Notes under the pieces: model-generated | The model's input: only the letters and a program-made list of their open reading frames with translations | What the model was told of the DNA's origin: nothing | The model's database searches: none | Part shown: piece by piece, positions 15,695-23,800 of the stretch | Position numbering within the stretch: position 1 is the stretch's first letter | Layout of the letters: every line of letters begins with the position of its first letter | Made by a program: the position numbers and the translations under genes | NCBI GenBank assembly: GCA_003427395.1 | Contig: BFEA01000174.1 | Location: 604,961 to 628,760, forward strand | Direction: 5' to 3' | Source: Chara braunii | Taxonomy: Eukaryota; Streptophyta; Charophyceae; Charales; Characeae | DNA length: 23,800 bases

Positions 15695-17150
15695 GTGCTG
15701 GGACGACTCAGGCCGGTGCTGGAGCTGGTGCTCTGTGACCCGGGGGGGAGTTTGAGGCCTGCGAAGTTATGCTGAGCGCATAACCAGACTGTCCAACGAG
15801 GCTGGCGCCGGGGTATTGACCCTGTAACCTGTTAGGGGCTTGCCGCTACAGGAACTGCCGAGGGAGGAAGGCACTTCCTGACCGTCAGAACGAGTTTGGT
15901 CGGTACTGGGGAGGGTTGTGGTGCCCTATTACCCTAGCAGAAGGGGGTATGAGATCAAGTGAGTTCTGGTACAAAGACTGAAAGCCTGGACTGACATTTT
16001 GTCTGTTGAGGGGGGGTTTTAGGATAGTAGGCGTTTTAGTTTCGCCCCTCTCGTTCTCATAAAATTCATAGCGAAAATCATAATAAGAGTAGGTCTTTTG
16101 GTTGTCCTGGATGGTCTTCAGGATTTTGAGATCCCTGCTAACTCATCCTGAGGTGGTTTCGAGGTTGTTATACTCAGTGATTTGCGGTTGTCCGATGCCA
16201 GAACGACGCTGGTCAGTGCTGGGGAGTTGCCCTGTAACCTGCAACGCGGGAGCATGAGGCCTGATAGAGAGATCTGAAGATGCTTTGGGGTGGGCATTCC
16301 ACGGGACATCCAAGGGTTGCTGCCGGGATGACGCTGGTCGGAGCTGGGGTGAGTCGTGTTGCCCTGTAACCCAGCTAGATGTGGGGGTGGGAGACCTGGA
16401 AGAGCTCGGCAGGGAGTAAGACAGTTTTGGAGGACTTCGGAAGGGTTTGTTAGGGATTTCAACGTTTTTTGGAAGATTTGCAGGACCCCTGCGGCCTATT
16501 CTCATGCTCCTTTTTACTGTAATGTGTTCTTACGTACCTTAAAAAGAAGAATAAGGTGGGTGGGAGAAGGAAATGGTGGGATATCATGTGTCCTACTAGT
16601 GAGGGGGCTAGCTGGTAGGATGGAAGTATGGTACAGCAGCAGCACAGATGGTGGCTCTGTTGCAGTTAGTCTTGCCGGAGGGAGGCGTAGAGGTTTGATG
16701 GGGGGGGTTTCTGAGTAGATTTCTGAATTCGTTGTAGTCACCTCAAAACAAAAATTCTTAATCTGGCCCTAATTTCTTTGCCAGTTTCGAGATGTTTCTG
16801 GATACTTTTGGTAGTCTTGAGCATTTTTTAGGACCCTGGGTACTTCTTGCAAAGCAGCCTAGGTTTCCCTGATGCTGTTTACTCAGGGATCTGTTGGTTT
16901 TTCGATGCCAGAACGACGCTGGCCGGTGCTGGGGGATTGCCCTGTAACCTGTTAATAGCAGGAGCGTGAGGCCTGGTAGAGAGATCTGGAATGCTTTGGG
17001 CCAGGCATTCCAAGGGAAAACCCAGGGTTGCTGTCGAGACGACGCTGGCCGGAGCTGGGGTGAGTCGTATTGCCCTGTAACCTAGCAGGGTGGGGGCATG
17101 AGGCCTGGGAGAGTTCGGCAGGGAAGAAGACGGTATTAGAGAATTTTAGA
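15695..17150 (+). repeat. Three-fold segmental repeat with CGCTGG and CCCTGTAACC modules
   Basis: Related blocks lie near 15695-15870, 16198-16430 and 16907-17150; the last two are 709 bp apart. Blocks 2 and 3 each contain two sub-modules of GACGCTGG, GCTGGGG, TTGCCCTGTAACC, then GAGGCCTG or GAGACCTGG. Between the sub-modules is a hairpin, clearest in block 3 as GGAATGC/GCATTCC (GGAATGCTTTGGGCC...). Flanks such as GATGCCAGAACGACGCTGG are conserved. No coding frame is shared between the blocks. It is an old tandem segmental duplication of unknown origin. Confidence 0.7.
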
Positions 17151-17269
17151 GCGCTTTTTGTGGGGGGTTTCCAGGGGTTCTGAGCATTTGAAGGACTTCC
17201 ACTAATTGCTGTTTGGATTTTTCTAGTAGTTCCTTGTCCATTTTCATGAAATTTTCTGACGATGGGAGG

Positions 17270-17344
17270 CTGGGCCCGGTTCCCAGTTTGTGCCAAATTG
17301 AGAGGATATGGTTGTATCTATGGGACGCTGGACCCGGTTTCCAG
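17270..17344 (+). repeat. 58-bp-period repeat of a CTGGG/CCCAG hairpin
   Basis: CTGGGCCCGGTTCCCAG at 17270-17286 and CTGGACCCGGTTTCCAG at 17328-17344 are the same hairpin. The inner G-C pair of the first is an A-T pair in the second, so pairing is preserved. Confidence 0.65.
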
Positions 17345-18553
17345 CAGGTGCTGCTCCCACCAATAGATGGAGCTGTTTTCAAAAAAAAAAAAAAGGATGG
17401 CATGGCACGCATAAAGTAAGATGAGCGGGCACTTATTCTTGGTATTTTCTAATTTTCTTCCTACGAGGCTTTTTCTGTCGGACCGGGCGTTGCAAATTGC
17501 GCTGTGGGATGCGCTGCTGCTGTAAACTGCGTTAGCAAATGAGGGAGGGCAGCTATGGTGGCCGACAGATCTCATGACTCGCTTGATTCATGATGGAATC
17601 AGGCAAACAATAAGGCAATACCGGAGTTTTGGCCCAGGGCGATTCAGATAGCAAGGTTAGTTTAACCAATGAGTTAGTAGATTGGTCACTAGTGAGAGAA
17701 AGAGCCGCGCAGGAGAGCACAGGTGGGATGTTGAAGGGAGAGCAGGGGCGAAAGTTGTGAATCTTGCTCGTTTCTTGGCAGAATCGGGCGAGGTAGGATG
17801 CGAAGTAGGGGTTTTGGGACACTGTGAACTGAATGACAGCGTCGGAACTGATGATAGGTGAGTGGTTTTGGCGGTATGAGCAGTAAGAACTGCGCCCAGA
17901 GGCAGAGTGCAACAAAGTGCTAATGTATCTAGCCGTGTTCTAGTGCAAGATTCATTGAAGATTTGCTCATTCTATCGATGGAGGTGACGTGAGGTCAGTG
18001 ACGGGATTAGAGACTTACCTGTTGATCTTTGCGTTGCTCATACTAACGAGGAAACTAGTCCCTGCTACCTCTCTACAAGCACGGCTGGAGAATAGTGTAT
18101 CTTTCCATGTTCTAGCGAAAGGTGCACCTCCATTTTGTACGCTGGTTAAGTAGTGAACGGGCAACTGTTGCTGCAAACTCCAGCCGCTAATGTGGACATC
18201 GTCGTTGTGTCCGAGGCATTATTCATCCTCCATGCGATCGTGCTGATCGCCATCACCGTCGCAATTTAGCTAGGACTCATCATTATCGTGACCGCCCTGA
18301 GCGCAGCCACCCTTGCAGAGAGCATAGCCCGTCCTTGTCGTGGCGTACGCTCCGAAGGGCTCGCCCTTACGACACAGGGTCCTACGGACTTGCTTGCATA
18401 GGAAGTGCTTGGATTGCACACAAAGTCTCCAAATTCACGCGTACCTGGCCACGTCTCGACCAGGTTAGGTGACGGATGAGTGCGAGCTGAGGTGGGTACG
18501 AGTTGAGATGGGTATGAGCAGACTGGGAGCAGGGAGTTTTGAGTGGGCATAGT

Positions 18554-18555
<2 letters not shown>
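17345..18555. other. No gene seen; one A-run
   Basis: A run of 14 A lies at 17381-17394. Frames of 85-120 codons on the minus strand are unrecognised. GAGCTGAGGTGGGTAC and GAGTTGAGATGGGTAT at about 18485-18517 form a small tandem repeat. Confidence 0.35.

Positions 18556-18605
<50 letters not shown>
18556..18605. repeat. (GA)n microsatellite
   Basis: About 24 uninterrupted GA/AG units are present. Confidence 0.95.
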
Positions 18606-18657
18606 ACCTATGTCAGTGGTCTGGAGATGCGGGAGGCACCGAGAACTGGGCTGCGAT

Positions 18658-18681
18658 AAAAAAAAAAAAAAAAAAAAAAAA
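18658..18681 (+). repeat. Poly(A) run of 24
   Basis: An uninterrupted A24 follows GCTGCGAT. It could be the tail of a retroposed sequence on the plus strand, with the (GA)n tract 50 bp upstream, but I recognise no retroposon body. Confidence 0.9.
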
Positions 18682-20554
18682 GAAACGCGAATTCAAACTG
18701 ACAAAAGATCGGCGGTGTACCAATCCATGCTTCAGCAGAAGGTTGATTCCTCGATTGGTAAGTAGTGCAGCGGGCGCAAACCTGGCCTTCATACTCTCAG
18801 TGGTTATGCCTATGGACGCTGCTCCTCCTCGTATTCGTCACACCAGTGCTCCTCGTCCCGGCCACTTAAGTTGAAGGAACCTGGTCATGTCGTCGGCCAG
18901 GTGCATTATGGTGTAAAAGGGTGGTAGATACACAGAGAGATTGAGAGGGAGAGAAAACAGGGACTCACCCGGTGTGTGTCTGCCTGCATCCTAGCGGCAG
19001 ATTCAATCTTATTCTGCACATTTGTGGGATGTCGGAGTGGAGTGGAGCGTTGCTGCTGACCATGTTTTTTTCGTTGAGATTAGGCGGCTGGTCATACTCA
19101 CTATCGGGATTGCGCATCTTGTTCGTACTCGTAGTCGTGATTTTGGCACCGCATTAGAGGTCGCTATTGTGATCCCAGCGTAGTGCATTGTGGTCGTCAT
19201 CATTTTCATATCAGTGGCTGCGCTTGTGATCCTCTTCGGAGAGTTCTTATTCGTTATGCTTCTAGTCAGAAACTGTGCTGCTGCTGGTGCCGTCGTCAGG
19301 ATCCAAATGCTTGTCATTCTCGATAACCATGCCCTCACTCATGGTAGGCATTGCTGCTGCTTAAGTCTGGTCATCAGTACGACGAGGTACTGACCGGCAA
19401 TGAGTAGGAGCAGGAGAATGTGAGAGAGAGAGAATCTCCTGAGCAGAGAAGGGGCAGCAGACGGAAGTTGGGAAGCAAAAGAAAAGGGTTTGACAGAGGA
19501 GAAGGGGAATTGACAGTTGTCTATAGGCGTGAATATTCTCATGATCTTGTGGGAGATTCACTCTCAATTCGGGCATTTGATGAATGGTGCAGTAGATCAT
19601 GCCTCATAATTGGTACTTCGAGTTCTGTTGTTACCACATTGGAATATAGTCGCTCTCTTTTGTGGTCATGGCCGAAAGCTATGCTGCCACTGTGTGTTTG
19701 CATAATCCTGCTGGACAGTGGAGTGTTAATGTGCCTTGCGGGTCAGTAGTGGTCACTGTTCCTATCAGATGAGTAATTTTGTTGTTGTGGCTGTCAATGT
19801 CACATTGCCATCATGAATTGAGCATCACTGTTGCAGTGTGTCTAAGTGTTGCGCAAAGGAGGTGTGATTACTATGCCACGTTTTTACATTGCTGCTAGTT
19901 TTTGCTAATTGGAACTGTTGTTGCAGTAGCTGCCTCCAGCCTGTGCCTTGAGGCTGCTGGTGGTTTCTGTTTTGAACGACAACAGTCTACCATTTGTGAA
20001 GAGGTTACCACCACAACCTACCATTGACTCGCTGCTGTTCATGATTTTTTTTACAGTTTACCCAGTAGGATTAGTAAGCGGCCTTTGGGTTGTTGTCGAG
20101 TCTTGGTCACTACGGGGGTCGACTTCGGGGCCATGCATTTACTGCTGCTCGGCGCTCAAGCACAAAGTGCTGAAGCTGAAGCTCTAAGTTGCTGGTGAGG
20201 GCTATGTCTGTGGAAACTTATTACTGTTGTGCCTGGGTACAGTGAACAGTTGCTGCTGAATCTCTTTGGCCTGCGTTGCTAGGCCGGGTGTTGTTGCTCA
20301 AAGGGTTGTCGTGCTCAGCAACAGCGGACTATTGCAGTAAGGGGGCTGTTGTCGAAGTGGCGATCAGTGGTTAATTGCATGATAATGGTCATCGCTGGTG
20401 GGTGGATTGGAGTATTTGTTACTGCTGTGGAGATAGGAGATTGATGTTAGGCGGTGCTCCGGGCGGACTGCCAAATGCAGCAACCCTTATGCTACTGCTG
20501 TTGTGTTGTGGCGAACTATTGCTACCGCGATTTGGTTACTGCTACGACACGAGG
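18682..20554. other. TTG/CTG-biased stretch without a gene
   Basis: GTTGCTGCTG-type words recur many times between 19050 and 20540, as in a decayed trinucleotide repeat. Open frames on both strands (for example 19009-19338 minus and 20375-20710 plus) have no recognised domain. Confidence 0.4.
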
Positions 20555-20756
20555 GACTGTCAGGAGGCTACTACTTGCGTTTTGATTGTGGTTCGGCCAG
20601 CTTCGCTGAATTCTTTTTGGCCACCATTGCGGGGCCCTCCGACGATTGAAGATTTCAAGGCCTTCTCTTGCGAGTTGAGTCAGTCCCTCTCTTGTATCTC
20701 GAGCGTCTGAAACCCCTCCATCTACCCTTCTTACTCTAAGTCTAGTCTAAGGTTAC

Positions 20757-20798
20757 GAGAGGAAGGCGGCAGGCGGGATTGCAACCCGTAGGACCGCA
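20757..20798 (+). other. 42-nt block identical in both copies
   Basis: It is identical to 4340-4381. It includes the CGGG-ATTGCAA-CCCG mini-hairpin and sits between clearly diverged flanks. Confidence 0.75.
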
Positions 20799-21107
20799 GC
20801 AAGACCTTGTGGGAGGTCCACCCACCGATTGTGGGAGCTCTGTGGGAGCCCAGGCAGGGTTCTGGAGACAAGGAACACTCAGGTAATATGATCGATTTAC
20901 ACGTGTGATCCCATCCTTAAATTGTATTATCCTTTTGTTATTGCGTGCCTGTAAGTATGACTGAGAAAAGATAACTGTTTTCTTGCTTGTTTGAGTTCAG
21001 GACGTTGTTTTGAAAGGGTAAAATTGGCAAGTATGTATGATGAAGTCAGACTATCTGTGTGAATTCAGAAAAGACAGATCTGTGACTTTACTTGTTGTCG
21101 TGTTGCG

Positions 21108-22340
21108 GAGGCTGAGCGAACGCATAAGTTGCGGGTTGTTTAGTCATACGCACTCGTTACTTGTCTAGGCTGGGCTGGGCTACTCATAAGTTGAGTGGCC
21201 TGGCTCTACGCCATATGTAAATGTTTGGGCTGGCCGGGGCACAACATAAGTTGTTGTGTTCTGGTCATATGCCTTTTGTCGTTGTTCAGGCAAAGGCTGG
21301 ACTCCTCATAAGTTGAGGTGGTCCAGATTTTTGGGTATGCCAAATGTTCAAGCTGGCCAGCCCCGCCATAAGTTGGTGTGGCCCGGTCATACGCCTGATG
21401 TCGATTGTTTAGGCAGAAACTATCCACATCATAAGTTGGTGTGGATCAGTCCTATGCCTTATGTTTATTGTTCAGGCAAGACTATTCGCACCATAAGTTG
21501 GTGTGGTCAAGTCATGAGCCGCCATCACAAAGAGAATCAAAGTATATCATATGGTACTTTATTTATTATGTATATTTATGGCAGGTTGGGTGCCATAAGT
21601 TGGGAGATCCAGCCATATAAGCTGGTAGCAGACAAAGCAGAGGGAAGGAAGATGAACAATACAAAATGGTGTGGTAACTTTGGGCAGGCTGACTTATCCA
21701 TAAGTTGGGTAGATGGTCCTATGTCCTTAAATACGCAAAAGCAGAGAGGTATATAAAGTTTGGTTATTTCCTTTTCTAAACATAACCGATGTTTGGATGG
21801 GGAGTCTCATAAGTTGAGGTGACCTGACCACTCGTCTGAAGACATAAAAAACTTGTGACTCTACTTATTGAATGTAGTTGTGTTGCGGAGACTGGGCGAA
21901 CGCATAAGTTGCGGGTTGTTCAGTCACACGCGCTTGTTTGCTTGTTAGGCGGGCTAGACTACTCATAAGTTGAGTAGCCTAGTTCTACGCCATATATCAT
22001 CGTGTGGGCTCGCTAGGCACATCATAAGTTGGTGTATTCTGGTCATATGCCTTTCGTCGTTTGTTTAGGCAGAGTCTGGACCCCTCATAAGTTGAGGTGG
22101 CTCAGTTATTTGTGTATGCTGAAAGTTTAGGCTGACCAGCCTCATCATAAGTTGGTGTGGCCCGGTCATACGCCTTATGTTAATCGTTTAGGCAGAAACT
22201 GGTCATTCGATAAGTTGGCGTGGTTTGGTCCAATGACTTACGTATACTTGTTTTACCAGGTTAGGGCACCATAAGTTGGTGTGGCCTAGCCATATAAACT
22301 GGCAGGTCAGTCACATCCATAAGTTGGGTTGGCTGATCCT
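21108..22340 (+). repeat. Array of 18 ATAAGTTG stem-loops, 60-63-bp period
   Basis: ATAAGTTG starts at 21124, 21186, 21246, 21308, 21368, 21431, 21493, 21595, 21700, 21809, 21904, 21965, 22024, 22087, 22147, 22210, 22271 and 22319. Twelve of 17 gaps are 59-63 bp. Arms around the loop pair for 8-14 bp and differ between units; at 21232-21266, 14 consecutive pairs form on a G-T-tolerant reading. Many units are followed by ACGCC...TTTAGGC or ATGCC...TTCAGGC, a second smaller hairpin. Units 1-7 recur as units 11-17 at an offset of about 780 bp, a higher-order repeat. Family identity with the ATAAGTTT array at 4725-5546 is clear from loop and layout. Function is unknown. Confidence 0.8.
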
Positions 22341-22730
22341 ATGTCTTATGTAAGGAAGTGTAAAAAGGGAATAACGAGGCTTTCTGAACGAACTATGTGA
22401 CCTGGAAAGAAACCAATGGGTTGGAGAGAGATGTTGTTGTGCTCACCTATGTATGTTTCATTTGGGGTATCTCTGGGGATTTCCTTTTTGATAGCTTAGT
22501 CGCTTTAGATGCTCGCTGAGTGCTGAAGCTTTAGGTAGGTGAGATGGATGCTGGGAGGAAAACTTGGGATAAGATAGGACTGACCTTATTAGGAGTTAGG
22601 ATCGATATTACTTCACTATGTCATCCTCAAGAAGGGATCGTGCACTATCTCCGATTCTAACTATCAGGTAAGTGTCGGGAGTTGATCCCAAGTATAGATG
22701 TGTTTTGTCTTTGCAATTTCAGCTTTATAT

Positions 22731-22890
22731 AGATCTTGGCGGTCTCCTGTTCCTACGGGAAGCGCTGCCGAAATTTTTACAAATTTGAAGGAGTTAGTCA
22801 TTTTTGGACTCCTGGAAATTCTGAAAAGACACTTTTCCTACGGGAAGCGCTGCCGAAATTTTGTAGAATCTGGAGAGTTAGATTATTTTC
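22731..22890 (+). repeat. Two GCTGCCGAAATTT units
   Basis: Units near 22731 and 22810 (about 80 bp apart) contain TTCCTACGGGAAGCGCTGCC followed by GAAATTTT and a GAGTTAG word, as at 5845-6420. In the first, GGC upstream and GCC in GCTGCC can pair around the inner hairpin. Confidence 0.75.
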
Positions 22891-23128
22891 TGCTAGGCAG
22901 AATTTGGCAATCCACCCTGTCTAGGGAAGGTACTACCAAAATTGTTAGTGATTTATGGGATCCATTAAGAGAACATGAGGGAGAGGTTAATAGAGGAGTT
23001 AGGCCTAGACATGGAGCATGTTCTCCTTAAACATAGTGTTGTCCGTTTTGGCCTGGAATGTGATGCAGGTCTACGAATTCGATTGAAGGCTTGACTCGTT
23101 CGGCCTGATCCTACAAAAGATCATTCTT

Positions 23129-23170
23129 CTGTTATCACTGATAACAGGTCGGTTGCCGATTCATCGGTTT
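23129..23170 (+). other. Conserved 19-bp palindrome and CCGAT/ATCGG hairpin
   Basis: CTGTTATCACTGATAACAG (23129-23147) is identical to 6679-6697. The following CCGAT-TC-ATCGG corresponds to CCGA-TTCG-TCGG in copy 1; the loop changed and the stem persisted. Confidence 0.75.
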
Positions 23171-23540
23171 ACGACACATCTTCCCTGCTTCTGCATCTCA
23201 ACCTAAGGCCTTGGCTCCTGTGTGTGTCTTTTTTTGTTAGGGTTTTTACCTTGACTTCTTTTTAAATTGCCATTTCTAAAAGACTGAGTACCGTTATTTC
23301 AGGGATGGTGGAAATTGGTTGCGGTTTGTATGCACAAGGCAGGGTGTGAGTCGCAGAAAAGCAATAAAGTTGACTCCCTTAATGTGTGTGATGTTGTTGT
23401 TGTTTGAACCTTGTGTGATCGCAGGTATGCTTATAAGATCTTTTTGAATTGAGCTTGGTGATAGTCTGAGTATTGCGTGAATGCTGATGGACAAGCCACA
23501 CAACTGATGTGAGAGCGATCGTCTAATACCACACAAACTT

Positions 23541-23800
23541 CTGCTTGACTATGTGGACTATCCTTACTCTTACTCTTTAAAATTATTTTGGTTGGACGTT
23601 ATTGCAATCAAACTCGACTCTTTCCCTCTTTTCATGCACGTGAACAGCAACACAACAAACTGGCGAACTGCGCCCACACAGTACACAAAGATATGGCTTC
23701 CAGGTAAGTTCACTTCCACTGGCTATGGCGACTGAGCGCCCAACATCCACTGTTCACACACTGGATCACCCTGGATATCCCACACACGACACTCCGCCCA
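23541..23800 (+). other. Possible internal exon between splice-like sites
   Basis: CTCTTTCCCTCTTTTCATGC followed by ACGTGAACAG (ending at 23647) resembles a pyrimidine tract plus 3' splice site. TTCCAG|GTAAGT (GT at 23704) is a consensus donor. The implied exon is 56 nt. The C-rich style resembles 1-1900. No protein match is recognisable, so this is only a candidate. Confidence 0.2.

Larger units (their letters stand above)
20555..23540 (+). repeat. Copy 2 of the ~2.9-kb modular structured element
   Basis: It is collinear with 4142-7080 and in the same orientation. The GC block begins CACCATTGCGGGGCCCTC near 20622, and upstream similarity reaches back to about ACTGTCAGG (20558). The hairpin array is expanded to 18 units, the GCTGCCGAAATTT array is reduced to two, the 19-bp palindrome is intact, and the tail carries GATCGCAGGTATG and GTGAGAGCGATCG. 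The similar total lengths (about 2.94 and 2.99 kb) despite very different array sizes show that arrays grew and shrank independently. See copy 1 for the LTR versus dispersed-repeat question. Confidence 0.75.

Noticed and set aside
18539-18874. 111-codon frame beginning in the (GA)n tract
   Set aside because: It consists of a translated microsatellite (Arg-Glu repeats) and poly-Lys from the A-run, so it is not a gene.
20620-20710. 90-nt frame matching between the two 2.9-kb copies (…PPLRGP…ELS…CIS…V-stop), suggesting a conserved C-terminus
   Set aside because: Aligned codon by codon with 4203 onward, most differences change the amino acid and only about three are silent, and copy 1 has a TGA directly upstream. 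That is not protein constraint.
4725-22340. ATAAGTT arrays as CRISPR
   Set aside because: Repeat cores are only about 8 nt, intervals are not unique spacers of constant type, arms covary, and the context is eukaryotic with no cas genes.

Overview
The window looks like repeat-rich intergenic DNA from a eukaryotic nuclear genome. The supporting signs are a decayed retrotransposon gag gene with a CCHC zinc knuckle, truncated U6 snRNA copies, tRNA-like modules with Pol III A and B boxes, eukaryotic 5' splice-site consensus sequences, (TG)n, (GA)n and poly(A) tracts, and several generations of tandem and segmental repeats. The U6 copies read like plant or green-algal U6. The gag style (Gln/Ala-rich N-terminal coiled coil, then a retrotransposon-gag core) reminds me of charophyte algae such as Chara. 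That assignment is from memory, not shown by the sequence. No intact protein-coding gene can be supported.

Layout. 1-1950: C-rich, low-stop sequence with repeated strong 5' splice sites, two of them in a 43-bp duplication and three about 157 bp apart; it could be a small-exon gene or its remnant. 1960-3094 (minus strand): a tRNA-like/SINE-like repeat and a fragment of gag 3' end, in the same relative order as the plus-strand pair at 11339-12375. 3221-3600: three near-identical 126-bp tandem units. 4142-7080 and 20555-23540: two diverged, collinear copies of one roughly 2.9-kb element in direct orientation, 16.4 kb apart. 7260-7512: a run of short perfect hairpins. 9462-11437: a gag pseudogene with four in-frame stops, all TAG, and two frameshifts, with no pol after it. 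11975-13825: a SINE-like repeat, tandem tRNA-like modules and three U6-derived fragments. 13885-18681: tandem and segmental repeats and simple sequence. 18682-20554: a TTG/CTG-biased stretch without a recognisable gene.

The most interesting signal is inside the two 2.9-kb copies. Each carries an array of stem-loops with a near-invariant loop (ATAAGTTT in the first copy, ATAAGTTG in the second). The arms differ from unit to unit but remain complementary, with many G-T and few A-C pairs in plus-strand reading, which points to plus-strand RNA structure rather than DNA palindromes. A second family of hairpin units (core GCTGCCGAAATTT), a 42-nt block identical in both copies, and a perfect 19-bp palindrome followed by a small hairpin recur in the same order. 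The copies could be long terminal repeats of a large gag-only retroelement of about 19 kb, or two independent insertions of an undescribed structured non-coding repeat. The sequence alone does not decide.
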